64,000 bases of DNA from an uncultured Clostridia bacterium. GTDB lineage: Bacteria; Bacillota; Clostridia; TANB77; CAG-465. Under the pieces are notes generated by a model. The model did not search any database. It was not told where the DNA came from and saw nothing but the letters and a program-made list of their open reading frames with translations. The stretch covers positions 119,174-183,173 of the forward strand of contig CAKPEI010000004.1 in assembly GCA_934149365.1 (NCBI GenBank). Reading direction: 5' to 3'. The translations under genes were made by a program, and so were the position numbers. The stretch's first letter is position 1; the number at the start of each line of letters is the position of its first letter. Positions 8,130-15,988 of this stretch are shown piece by piece.

Positions 8130-8951
8130 ATGGAACATAAATTAGCTCTTTTCGAAGGAAAAAAAGTAAGAAAAATATGGAAAGAAGATAAGTGGTATTT
8201 TAGTGTTATAGATGTAATATATGTATTAACTGATAGTAATAAACCTAGAGATTATTGGTACAGATTAAAAAAGAGAGCTAGTACCGAAGAACAAGTTGAG
8301 TTGTCGACAATTTGTCGACAACTGAAAATGCAGTCAAATGATGGCAAAAAATATAATACTGATTGTGCTGATACGGCTGGAATATTACGTATTATTCAAT
8401 CCATACCGTCTTTAAAAGCAGAACCTTTTAAAAGATGGCTTGCAAAAGTTGGAAGTGAGAGAATAGATGAAATTAATAATCCTGAACTTGCAATGGATAG
8501 GATGAAACAAATATATGAAAATAAGGGATATTCAAAAGCGTGGATTGAACAAAGGGAACGAGGAATAATTACAAGGCATAATTTGACAGATGAATGGAGA
8601 GAACGAGGTGCAAAAGTTGGCAGAGATTATGCTATATTAACAAATGAGATATATAAATATGGGTTTGGACTTAGTGCCAGAGAATATAAAAATATTAAAG
8701 GATTACACGAAAGTAAAAATTTAAGAGATTCTATGACTAATATTGAACTTGCATTGACAAATTTAGGAGAGGCAACTGCTGTTGAAATGCATCAAAAAAA
8801 TGATAGTAAGGGTTTAAATCAATTAAAAAGAGATACTGGTGAAGCAGGTAAAGTTATAAATTCGGCCAAAAATGAAATTGAGAAAAGATTAGAAAGACCA
8901 ATAATCACTTCAAAAAATTATCTTGAATTAACTGAAAAAATAATAAAATAA
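8130..8951 (+). CDS. Bro-N domain (DinD-like) protein
   Basis: A 273-residue protein with an N-terminal Bro-N fold: LALFEGKKVRKIWKEDKWYFSVIDV, then DYWYRLKKR, then ELSTICRQLKM, then the conserved QSIPSLKAEPFKRWLAKVG. The second half (NPELAMDRM.QIY, RGIITRHNLTDEWRERG, ...KNIKGLHESKNLRDSMTN.E) is that of the DinD/'damage-inducible protein D' branch. Bro-N domains bind DNA and are common in phages and mobile islands; the cellular function is unknown. The ATG at 8130 is preferred over the GTG at 8124, because GGAGG (8119-8124) overlaps the latter. The perfect palindrome at 8300-8322 sits inside the gene. The last codons run into an AAAATAAT repeat tract. Confidence 0.85.
   Translation: MEHKLALFEGKKVRKIWKEDKWYFSVIDVIYVLTDSNKPRDYWYRLKKRASTEEQVELSTICRQLKMQSNDGKKYNTDCADTAGILRIIQSIPSLKAEPFKRWLAKVGSERIDEINNPELAMDRMKQIYENKGYSKAWIEQRERGIITRHNLTDEWRERGAKVGRDYAILTNEIYKYGFGLSAREYKNIKGLHESKNLRDSMTNIELALTNLGEATAVEMHQKNDSKGLNQLKRDTGEAGKVINSAKNEIEKRLERPIITSKNYLELTEKIIK
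8300..8322. repeat. Perfect intragenic palindrome in the Bro-N gene
   Basis: Arms GTTGTCGACAA and TTGTCGACAAC (11 bp) around a single T. Each arm itself contains the palindrome TTGTCGACAA, so the site is two tandem palindromic half-sites. It encodes the conserved ELSTICRQL segment. Confidence 0.85.
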
Positions 8952-8985
8952 TAAAATAATAAAATAATAAAATAATAAAATAATA
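8936..8985. repeat. Octanucleotide tandem repeat (AAAATAAT)n
   Basis: About five uninterrupted copies of AAAATAAT starting at the end of the Bro-N gene and running into the shared terminator. The 8-bp unit is prone to slippage, but the Bro-N stop codon comes in the first copies, so expression should not change. Confidence 0.8.
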
Positions 8986-9010
8986 AAGCTCCTATTAATT
9001 TAGGAGCTTT
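8985..9010. terminator. Bidirectional terminator shared by Bro-N and TlpA-like genes
   Basis: A 10-bp stem AAAGCTCCTA/TAGGAGCTTT. The last codons and stop of the minus-strand TlpA-like gene lie inside the right arm. It is nearly identical to the hairpin at 8008-8032, so the segment has probably been copied. Confidence 0.75.
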
Positions 9011-9596
9011 GGTTTCTTTCTATTAATTGATCTAATTCTTCTAATGTTATAGTTCCTTCATGTGAGTCAATTAGTTTAGCATCTTTATCTAATATGTATG
9101 TAAGTGGAACAGAGTCAGCTTCAGGATTTATATTTGAACGTATTATTCTTTTTTCATCGAAATACACTTCATAATTTAAGTCATTTTTTCTCATGTATTC
9201 AGCAAGTTCATTTATATCATTATCATGTGATATAACATATATGGTATATCCTTTATTTTGATAATCTGTTAATGCTGTCTTTAAAACATCATATTCTTCT
9301 TGGCAATGAGAACACCATGAAGCCCAGAAGAATATTAGAGATTTATGTCCCTTAAACATATTTTCATTATAATCAGTTATTATACGTATAGTTGAGTCAT
9401 TGTCCACTGTTATTATTTGATTATTGTTAAGCGATGCGTTACTAGAAGATGGAGCTGTAGTGCTAGTGTTATCGCTATTTAGATTTTCAGCTTTGGTTGA
9501 TAAATATTGAACTAAAGTATATATAAAGCATATGGCTGCTATTATTACAAGTAGTATAATGATGTACAATATAATTCTACTTTTGTCTTTTTTCAT
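9000..9596 (-). CDS. TlpA-like membrane-anchored thioredoxin
   Basis: A 198-residue extracytoplasmic thiol-disulfide protein: a cytoplasmic basic start, a membrane anchor (about residues 8-30), a Ser/Thr/Asn-rich linker, then a thioredoxin fold with the active site FFWASWCSHCQEEY and a C-terminal strand with the cis-proline region (SVPLTYIL). TlpA/ResA-type proteins reduce or exchange cysteines in secreted proteins. The start at 9596 is chosen because AGGAGG lies 7 nt upstream; the longer frame to 9629 has no ribosome site. A second TlpA-like protein occurs in the redox operon at 45939. The stop codon is embedded in the shared terminator hairpin. Confidence 0.85.
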   Translation of the reverse strand: MKKDKSRIILYIIILLVIIAAICFIYTLVQYLSTKAENLNSDNTSTTAPSSSNASLNNNQIITVDNDSTIRIITDYNENMFKGHKSLIFFWASWCSHCQEEYDVLKTALTDYQNKGYTIYVISHDNDINELAEYMRKNDLNYEVYFDEKRIIRSNINPEADSVPLTYILDKDAKLIDSHEGTITLEELDQLIERNQSS

Positions 9597-9677
9597 TATT
9601 TTCCTCCTAGAATGTCTATAGTATAACACAAAATAGTAAAAAATTGAACAGAAAAAATATATAATTTCAAATTTCTA

Positions 9678-9706
9678 TTTACAAATAACTATTTTTTTGA
9701 TATAAT
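9678..9706 (+). promoter_or_regulatory. Sigma-A promoter of tRNA-Lys
   Basis: TTTACA at 9678-9683, a 17-bp spacer, TATAAT at 9701-9706, ending 17 bp before the tRNA. Confidence 0.75.
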
Positions 9707-9723
9707 AATTTAGCGTTAGAGAT

Positions 9724-9799
<76 letters not shown>

Positions 9800-9807
9800 T
9801 TTTTTTA

Positions 9808-9837
9808 CCTTCTACTTTTTAGTAGGAGGCTTTTTTT
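9808..9837 (+). terminator. tRNA-Lys terminator
   Basis: A 9-bp stem CCTTCTACT/AGTAGGAGG followed by a seven-T run. Confidence 0.9.
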
Positions 9838-10176
9838 AATTTTAAAAAAATATATAAAGTTATAAAAAATGAACTTGAATTTGTAACATAAATGTAATTT
9901 AATTACGTTTTAATTTATACAATAAACATAGCTTTTTTTAACTACATAAAAAATAGAAAAAATGTGAAAAAATGCGATTTTTCAAAAAAATAAAAAAATA
10001 AAAAGTGCTAAAAAATGCCAAAAAAGTCAAAAATGCTAAAAAACGCGTAACCCTAGAAATATAACGGCAAAGTATTGTTTTTGCGGAACAAAAAGTGCGA
10101 TAAAAACGGCTAAAAATTACATAAAAATGAAAAAATGATGTAATCAAAAAATAGCAAAAAAATAACAAAAAATATA
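9838..10176 (+). other. A-rich, strand-asymmetric region upstream of nrdD
   Basis: About 340 bp with no gene that I can support. From about 9950 to 10170 the plus strand is a monotone of A runs broken by short words (AAAAAATGC, AAAAAGTG, AAAACGC), with very few T runs. No clear riboswitch or NrdR-box pair was recognised. It may be curved DNA or an A-rich 5' element; see findings. Confidence 0.6.
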
Positions 10177-10205
10177 TTGACTATGTATGTATATTGGTGT
10201 AATAT
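10177..10205 (+). promoter_or_regulatory. Sigma-A promoter of nrdDG
   Basis: TTGACT at 10177-10182, a 17-bp spacer, TAATAT at 10200-10205, followed by a strong ribosome site (GAGGGGGG) before nrdD. Confidence 0.7.
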
Positions 10206-10232
10206 ATTGTCATATCGAGGGGGGAATTTGAT

Positions 10233-12632
10233 ATGTCAGAATTACAAGAAAACAATATAACATTATTAGTTGTAAAAAGAGATGGAAAAAAGGTTGACTT
10301 TAATGGTTCTAAAATAGCACTAGCAATAAAAAAAGGGTTTGACAGTGTAAAAACAGAAGAGGAAGATGCAGTAAAATATACTGAGAAGGATGTCCACAAA
10401 GTATATCAAGCTGTTATAGATAGATTAGAGGAGTTAAATAAAGAAAAGGAAAAAGTAAAAATTGAAGAAATTCAAGATATGATTGAGGATGAACTTCAAA
10501 AAAGAGGTTATGAAGATGTTTTTGAATCTTTTTCTAATTATAGAGAAAGAAGAGCTCAATCAAGAAAAGTATTTTTTGATGAGAAAAAACAACATAAGTT
10601 TTTAAAAGCGTTAGAAGGTTTAGGCCTTAAATCTGCTCATGAAGAAGATGCAAAACGTGAAAACGCAAATGTTGATGGCGATACTGCTATGGGAACTATG
10701 CTTCAATATGGTAGTACTGTATCAAAAGAATTTGCTAAGTCATATTTAATGAAAAGAAAATTCGCAGAAGCTCATGATAGTGGTGAAATTCATATACATG
10801 ATATGGACTTCATGCCAATGGGAACAACAACTTGTTGTCAAATTGATATAAACAAATTATTTAAAAATGGCTTTTCAACAGGACATGGTCATCTAAGAGA
10901 GCCAAAAGATATAATGTCATATACAGCACTTGCAGCAATAGCAATACAATCTAACCAAAATGATCAACATGGTGGACAAAGTATACCAGCATTTGATTAT
11001 TACATGGCACCAGGTGTTCTTATAACATTCAAGAAACAATTAAAACAAACAATATATGATTACTTAGATTTAACAGATTTCAAATATTATATTAACATGG
11101 ATAAAATAGCAAGAGAGATTGATAGACTACCTAGTATAGAGATAAATGCAGAAGAAGTATTTGAACCATTTTATAAAGAATCAGAAGAATTAAAAAGATT
11201 ATTTATGAAATCTTATGAAAAAGCAATTCAGAAGACTAATCGTATAACTTACCAGGCTATGGAAGCATTTATACATAACTTAAATACTATGCATTCAAGA
11301 GCAGGAGCTCAAGTACCATTTTCTTCTATAAATTTCGGAACAGATACATCACCAGAAGGAAGAATGGTTATAGAAAATTACTTAAAAGCAACTGATGCAG
11401 GATTAGGTAAAAATGAAACACCTATATTCCCTATATCAATTTTCAAAGTTAAAGAGGGAGTAAATTACAACAAGGAAGATAAGAACTATGATTTATTTAA
11501 GTTAGCTTGCAAGGTTTCTGCTAAGAGACTTTTCCCTAACTTCTCATTCATAGATTCTCCATATAATTTACAATATTACAAACCAGGAGATTACAATACA
11601 GAAGTTGCATATATGGGTTGTAGAACAAGAGTACTTGGAAATGTAGTAGACCCAAATAAAGCTGTAACAGCAGGTAGAGGAAACTTATCTTTTACTTCTA
11701 TTAACCTTCCAAGACTTGGTATAAAACATGGTATAGTAAGTAATGAAAAAACTGATTTAGATGGCTTCTTTGCTGAACTTGAAGAGAAGATGGAACTTGT
11801 TAAAGACCAATTATTAGAAAGATTTGAAGTTCAATGCAATAAAAGAGTATATAATTTCCCATTTTTACTAGGACAAGGTGTTTGGTTAGATAGCGAAAAA
11901 CTAAAACCAGGTGATAGATTAAGAAAAATATATAAACATGGAACATTGACATTTGGATTTATAGGTCTTGCAGAATGTTTAAAAGCTTTAATAGGTAAAC
12001 ATCATGGTGAAAGTGCAGAAGCTCAAGAATTAGGTTTAAAGATAATTGGCTTCATGAGAAAGAAAGCTGATGAATATGCAGAAAAATATAATCTTAACTT
12101 TTCTGTTATAGCAACTCCAGCAGAAGGATTGTCAGGAAGATTTGTTAATATAGATAAAGCTATATATGGAAAGATAAAAGGAGTTACAGATAGAGAATAT
12201 TATACAAATTCATTCCATGTACCAGTTTACTATAATATATCTGTTGCTAAAAAAATAAAAACTGAAGCTCCATATCATGCACTAACAAATGCAGGTCATA
12301 TTTCATATATAGAATTAGACGGAGATACTACAAATAATATTGATGCTTTTGAAAAAGTAGTAAGACTTATGAAAGAGAATGGAATAGGTTATGGTGCTAT
12401 AAATCATCCAGTAGATAGAGATCCAGTTTGTGGATTTACTGGAGTTATAGGAGATCAATGTCCTGGTTGTGGTAGAACAGAAGCAGATGGCGTAGGATTT
12501 GAAAGAATTAGAAGAATAACAGGATATCTTGTTGGTACAGTTGATAGATTTAATAACGGAAAAAGAGCAGAAGAAAGAGATAGAGTAAAACATACTATTG
12601 AATTAACTAAAGAAGATAAATCTGAAGAATAA
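10233..12632 (+). CDS. nrdD: Anaerobic ribonucleoside-triphosphate reductase
   Basis: Class III ribonucleotide reductase makes deoxynucleotides from NTPs using a glycyl radical and works only without oxygen. The 799-residue product has an N-terminal ATP-cone (VVKRDGKKVDFNGSKIALAI, about 13-100), the catalytic barrel with conserved Cys-containing segments (GTTTCCQIDINKL, AYMGCRTRV), the Zn site of paired cysteines near the C terminus (CGFTGVIGDQCPGCGR) and the glycyl-radical loop RITGYLVGT (Gly about 764). The activase gene nrdG begins 19 nt after its stop, so the two form an operon. The leader is unusually long and A-rich. Confidence 0.96.
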   Translation: MSELQENNITLLVVKRDGKKVDFNGSKIALAIKKGFDSVKTEEEDAVKYTEKDVHKVYQAVIDRLEELNKEKEKVKIEEIQDMIEDELQKRGYEDVFESFSNYRERRAQSRKVFFDEKKQHKFLKALEGLGLKSAHEEDAKRENANVDGDTAMGTMLQYGSTVSKEFAKSYLMKRKFAEAHDSGEIHIHDMDFMPMGTTTCCQIDINKLFKNGFSTGHGHLREPKDIMSYTALAAIAIQSNQNDQHGGQSIPAFDYYMAPGVLITFKKQLKQTIYDYLDLTDFKYYINMDKIAREIDRLPSIEINAEEVFEPFYKESEELKRLFMKSYEKAIQKTNRITYQAMEAFIHNLNTMHSRAGAQVPFSSINFGTDTSPEGRMVIENYLKATDAGLGKNETPIFPISIFKVKEGVNYNKEDKNYDLFKLACKVSAKRLFPNFSFIDSPYNLQYYKPGDYNTEVAYMGCRTRVLGNVVDPNKAVTAGRGNLSFTSINLPRLGIKHGIVSNEKTDLDGFFAELEEKMELVKDQLLERFEVQCNKRVYNFPFLLGQGVWLDSEKLKPGDRLRKIYKHGTLTFGFIGLAECLKALIGKHHGESAEAQELGLKIIGFMRKKADEYAEKYNLNFSVIATPAEGLSGRFVNIDKAIYGKIKGVTDREYYTNSFHVPVYYNISVAKKIKTEAPYHALTNAGHISYIELDGDTTNNIDAFEKVVRLMKENGIGYGAINHPVDRDPVCGFTGVIGDQCPGCGRTEADGVGFERIRRITGYLVGTVDRFNNGKRAEERDRVKHTIELTKEDKSEE

Positions 12633-12651
12633 TAACTAAAAGGTGGTTAAA

Positions 12652-13224
12652 ATGAAAATAAGGTTAGCAGGCGATATACAGACTGATAGTATAGTTGATG
12701 GTGAAGGAATAAGAACGGTTATATGGACACAAGGATGTTCACATAATTGTAAAGGTTGTCACAATCCAGAAACTCATGACCATACAAAAGGAAATTTGGT
12801 AGATGTAGAAGAAATTAAAGAAAAGCTTTCTAAAGTAAGTAATCAAGATGGAGTTACACTATCTGGAGGAGATCCTTTCTTCCAGGTAGAAGCTTCAGGA
12901 GAGATTGCTAAGTTCTGTAAAGAAAATAACTTGAATGTGTGGGCGTATACTGGTTTTACATTTGAAAAGTTAAATGAGATGTCAAAACATAATGAGAAAC
13001 TTAGAGAGTTTATGCAGAACATAGATGTCTTAGTAGATGGTAAATTTGAGCTTGAACAAAGGAGTTTGAATTTGAAGTTTAAAGGTTCTAGAAACCAAAG
13101 AGTTTTGGACATGCAGGAAAGCCTTAAAGAGGATAAGCCGGTTGTTATAGAAAAGTACAATAAAGAAAGCGTATTTTTAGGTTATGATTGCACCAAAAAA
13201 GAAAAAGAATTTATGTATATATAA
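12652..13224 (+). CDS. nrdG: Anaerobic ribonucleotide reductase activating protein
   Basis: A radical SAM activase that installs the glycyl radical on NrdD. The 190-residue product carries the cluster motif CSHNCKGCHNPETHD, a variant of CxxxCxxC, early in the protein, followed by the SGGDP motif for SAM binding. The start at 12652 is chosen over GTG 12643 because AGGTGG (12641-12646) overlaps the latter and is correctly placed for the ATG. It lies directly behind nrdD. A long hairpin closes the operon. Confidence 0.95.
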   Translation: MKIRLAGDIQTDSIVDGEGIRTVIWTQGCSHNCKGCHNPETHDHTKGNLVDVEEIKEKLSKVSNQDGVTLSGGDPFFQVEASGEIAKFCKENNLNVWAYTGFTFEKLNEMSKHNEKLREFMQNIDVLVDGKFELEQRSLNLKFKGSRNQRVLDMQESLKEDKPVVIEKYNKESVFLGYDCTKKEKEFMYI

Positions 13225-13227
13225 AAA

Positions 13228-13253
13228 GATGCACGGGATTTTTCCCGTGCATC
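13228..13253. terminator. Hairpin between nrdG and the convergent membrane-protein gene
   Basis: A perfect 11-bp stem GATGCACGGGA/TCCCGTGCATC. The T run on the plus side is poor (CTGATTTG), but four A residues upstream give T residues on the minus strand. Confidence 0.7.
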
Positions 13254-13268
13254 TGATTTGTTATAGCA

Positions 13269-13598
13269 TCATAATAATGCTATTAGCAGGTTCAAAATAA
13301 ACAGAATAAAGAAAGTAGCACTACATACATATGCAATTATTGAAGGCACTTTCTCGCTGTTTTCTTTTGAAATAGAACCAGAGATAAATTCCATAAACGA
13401 AATAGCCAATAATACAACAAGTTGAAGTATCATGAAGAATGGCGTTTTAAATACTGCATTGAAGAGTATTACGAATAAATTGTACAGAAAAGCCATCATC
13501 ACGATGAATGAAAAACTTAAACTATGATCGTAACACCAGTTGTAAAGCTTGTTGTACGGATTGATTTTCCGAAGAAATAAGTTTAATTTAAAAAACAT
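13269..13598 (-). CDS. Small membrane protein, unknown
   Basis: A 109-residue protein with three hydrophobic segments (about residues 28-48, 54-74, 87-108) and a basic N terminus. I recognise no family. It includes an in-frame CGG codon at position 10 (FLRK) without a frameshift, a counter-example to weigh against the CGG hypothesis. Located 13 nt downstream of the 107-aa gene and probably co-transcribed with it. Confidence 0.5.
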   Translation of the reverse strand: MFFKLNLFLRKINPYNKLYNWCYDHSLSFSFIVMMAFLYNLFVILFNAVFKTPFFMILQLVVLLAISFMEFISGSISKENSEKVPSIIAYVCSATFFILFILNLLIALL

Positions 13599-13611
13599 AC
13601 TATCTACTCCT

Positions 13612-13935
13612 TTATATTTTTTTTAGTTGTAATACCATTAATACCCATCTTGAAGGAGCAAGTTTTCCATATAAATTTCTGTAATATTTTATAGTAGTAC
13701 TTTTGGATAAACCGACATTGAAGTTTTTAAAATTAATATTATCTAACACGTCATTGATTGTGGGGAAAATCTGAATATAAATTACTTGAAAAGTATTTTC
13801 TTTCCATTTTATTATATCGTTATTATTTATCGAGGTGTCTTTAAGTTTACGTATTAATATGGGTTTTATAGTCCAGAATGTTTCACTATTATTTGATTTA
13901 GATATTTCCTTGATTGGAATTTTTAAATATAGCAA
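13612..13935 (-). CDS. Unknown 107-aa protein, TTG start
   Basis: A small soluble protein starting with TTG, 8 nt after AAAGGAG; no ATG lies near. The pattern of LYLKIPIKEI at the start and FKNFNVGLSKSTTIKYYRNLYG later is loosely like ASCH-type folds, but I would not assign it. Probably the first gene of a two-gene unit with the small membrane protein. Confidence 0.5.
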   Translation of the reverse strand: MLYLKIPIKEISKSNNSETFWTIKPILIRKLKDTSINNNDIIKWKENTFQVIYIQIFPTINDVLDNINFKNFNVGLSKSTTIKYYRNLYGKLAPSRWVLMVLQLKKI

Positions 13936-14035
13936 TACCTTACTCCTTTCAAATTATTTCCGGGATTAATAGTGATTACGTAGTACATTATATCATACGT
14001 GTCAATAGGTAGGAGAAATAAAATTTACATAACAA

Positions 14036-14641
14036 TTATGAGCATATGGCACCATAAGCTTCAGCTATCATAACTGACGTTTCTAAATTAACTTTTGTGT
14101 TACTAAATATCATATTTTTTATTGGAGTATATGCTAAATTCGTTTCTCTTAAATCAGCGTTTTTGAAATTACAGCGATTAAGATTGGCATAAGATAAATT
14201 AACATTTTTTAGCTTAGCTCCTTCAAATGAACTCTCTGATAAATCGGCTCTTTCAAAATTGGTGTTTTCAAGTATATGATTTTTAAACGATGCTCCTCTT
14301 AGATTCACGTAAGACCAATCACCTTGTATAATATTTAAGCCAGTAGTATTGCTACCAGCAAAATTTGATCCTGTTAATTTACATTCTTTAAATGTAGAGA
14401 GAAACAAGGTTGTATTTTCAAAGTTACAATTTGTAAATGCAGAATTTTCACACAATATGTTTTTCATGTCAGCAAGATTAAAGTTGCAAGAATTAAATCT
14501 TGAATTTGTTATATTTGCTTCCGATATATTTGATAATTTAAAATTACAGTTCGTAAATTCGCAGCCTTGTATTTGAACTTCTGTAAAATCTTCTGATGAA
14601 AAATCCTCATTTTCATAACTTGTATTTGGAAGAATATTCAT
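14036..14641 (-). CDS. Pentapeptide-repeat protein
   Basis: A 201-residue protein built from A(D/N)Lxx-type pentapeptide repeats (for example CNFKLSNISEANITNSRFNS, ANLNRCNFKNADLRETNLAY) that form a right-handed quadrilateral beta-helix. Family members range from DNA-mimic gyrase protectors (Qnr/MfpA) to uncharacterised proteins, so the role is open. The start at 14641 follows AAGGTGAT; the longer frame to 14710 lacks a site. There is no signal peptide. Single gene, divergent from glyA. Confidence 0.85.
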   Translation of the reverse strand: MNILPNTSYENEDFSSEDFTEVQIQGCEFTNCNFKLSNISEANITNSRFNSCNFNLADMKNILCENSAFTNCNFENTTLFLSTFKECKLTGSNFAGSNTTGLNIIQGDWSYVNLRGASFKNHILENTNFERADLSESSFEGAKLKNVNLSYANLNRCNFKNADLRETNLAYTPIKNMIFSNTKVNLETSVMIAEAYGAICS

Positions 14642-14767
14642 AATATCACCTTTTAAAATTATTCTATTTTTATGCTCTTGACTATATATTATATATTGTA
14701 TATAATACAAAAAGCAATAGGTTGTAATTACTTTATATTTTTGAAAAAATATTAAGGAAGTGATAAT

Positions 14768-15988
14768 ATGAGTTATTTAGAAATGAATGATAAGGAAATA
14801 TACGATATAATAAAAAAAGAGGAGGCAAGGCAAAATAATAATATTGAGCTTATAGCCTCTGAAAATTTTGTAAGCCCAGGTGTCTTAGAAGCAGTTGGAA
14901 GCATACTTACTAATAAATATGCGGAAGGATATCCAAATGAGAGATATTATGGTGGATGCGTAAATATAGATGAAATAGAGACATTAGCAATAGAAAGAGC
15001 AAAAAAACTCTTTGGAGCAGAATATGCCAATGTTCAACCACATAGCGGTAGCCAGGCAAATATGGCAGTATATATGACGATTTTAAATCCAGGTGATACA
15101 GTACTTGGCATGGACCTATCAAATGGAGGACACTTAACACATGGTAGTAAGGTTAATTTCTCTGGTAAATTGTACAATTTCATATCTTATGGAGTAGATG
15201 AAAATGGATATATAGATTATGAAGATGTAAGAAAAAAAGCGTTGGAAAACAAACCTAAACTTATTTTAGCAGGTGCAAGTGCTTACCCAAGGAAAATAGA
15301 TTTTAAGAAGTTTAGAGAAATAGCCGATGAAGTAGGAGCTTACTTTATGGTGGATATGGCGCACATTGCAGGGTTAGTTGCCGCAGGAGAACATGAATCA
15401 CCGGTGCCTTATGCTGACTTTGTCACAACAACTACCCATAAAACATTAAGAGGACCTAGAGCAGGACTTATTCTTTGTAAAGAAGAATATGGTAAAAAGA
15501 TAGATAAAACAGTGTTCCCTGGAATGCAAGGAGGCCCACTTGAGCATGTTATAGCAGGTAAAGCTGTTTGTTTCAAAGAGGCTATGACAGATGAATTTAA
15601 GAAATATATACATCAAGTTGTTTTAAACACAAGAAGGTTAGCAGAAGAACTTACAAAGAGAGGATATAATTTGGTATCTGGTGGAACAGACAATCATTTG
15701 ATGTTAGTTGATTTAAGAAATAAAAAATTAACTGGAAAAGAGGCAGAGGAGCTTTTAGATAGTGTTAATATAACTGTTAATAAAAATGCAGTACCAAATG
15801 ATCCTGAAAAGCCAAAAGTTACAAGTGGTATAAGAATAGGTACAGCTGCTTGTACTACCAAAGGATTAAAAGAAGAAGATATGGTGGACTTGGCAGATGC
15901 CATAGATTTAGCATTATCTAAAAAAGATGGAAGTATATTGAAAGCCAAAGAAATGGTAGAAAAAATAGTTAGGAGGTACAATAGTTAG
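14768..15988 (+). CDS. glyA: Serine hydroxymethyltransferase
   Basis: A PLP enzyme that interconverts serine and glycine while charging tetrahydrofolate with a one-carbon unit. The 406-residue product has SENFVSPGVLEAVGS, the YPNERYYGG segment, and the PLP lysine in TTTHKTLRGPRAG (about residue 225). It begins 9 nt after AGGAAGTG. Its stop TAG overlaps the GTG start of topA, so the two are translationally coupled. Nothing unusual. Confidence 0.96.
   Translation: MSYLEMNDKEIYDIIKKEEARQNNNIELIASENFVSPGVLEAVGSILTNKYAEGYPNERYYGGCVNIDEIETLAIERAKKLFGAEYANVQPHSGSQANMAVYMTILNPGDTVLGMDLSNGGHLTHGSKVNFSGKLYNFISYGVDENGYIDYEDVRKKALENKPKLILAGASAYPRKIDFKKFREIADEVGAYFMVDMAHIAGLVAAGEHESPVPYADFVTTTTHKTLRGPRAGLILCKEEYGKKIDKTVFPGMQGGPLEHVIAGKAVCFKEAMTDEFKKYIHQVVLNTRRLAEELTKRGYNLVSGGTDNHLMLVDLRNKKLTGKEAEELLDSVNITVNKNAVPNDPEKPKVTSGIRIGTAACTTKGLKEEDMVDLADAIDLALSKKDGSILKAKEMVEKIVRRYNS

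Noticed and set aside
9938..10399. Two minus-strand frames in the A-rich region and 5' end of nrdD
   Set aside because: They arise from the T-rich complement; products are Phe-rich runs with no ribosome site or family resemblance.
13567..13577. A fourth CGG frameshift in the 109-aa membrane-protein gene
   Set aside because: Frame 0 continues as a coherent three-helix protein, whereas +1 reading gives nonsense; it is kept as a counter-example.
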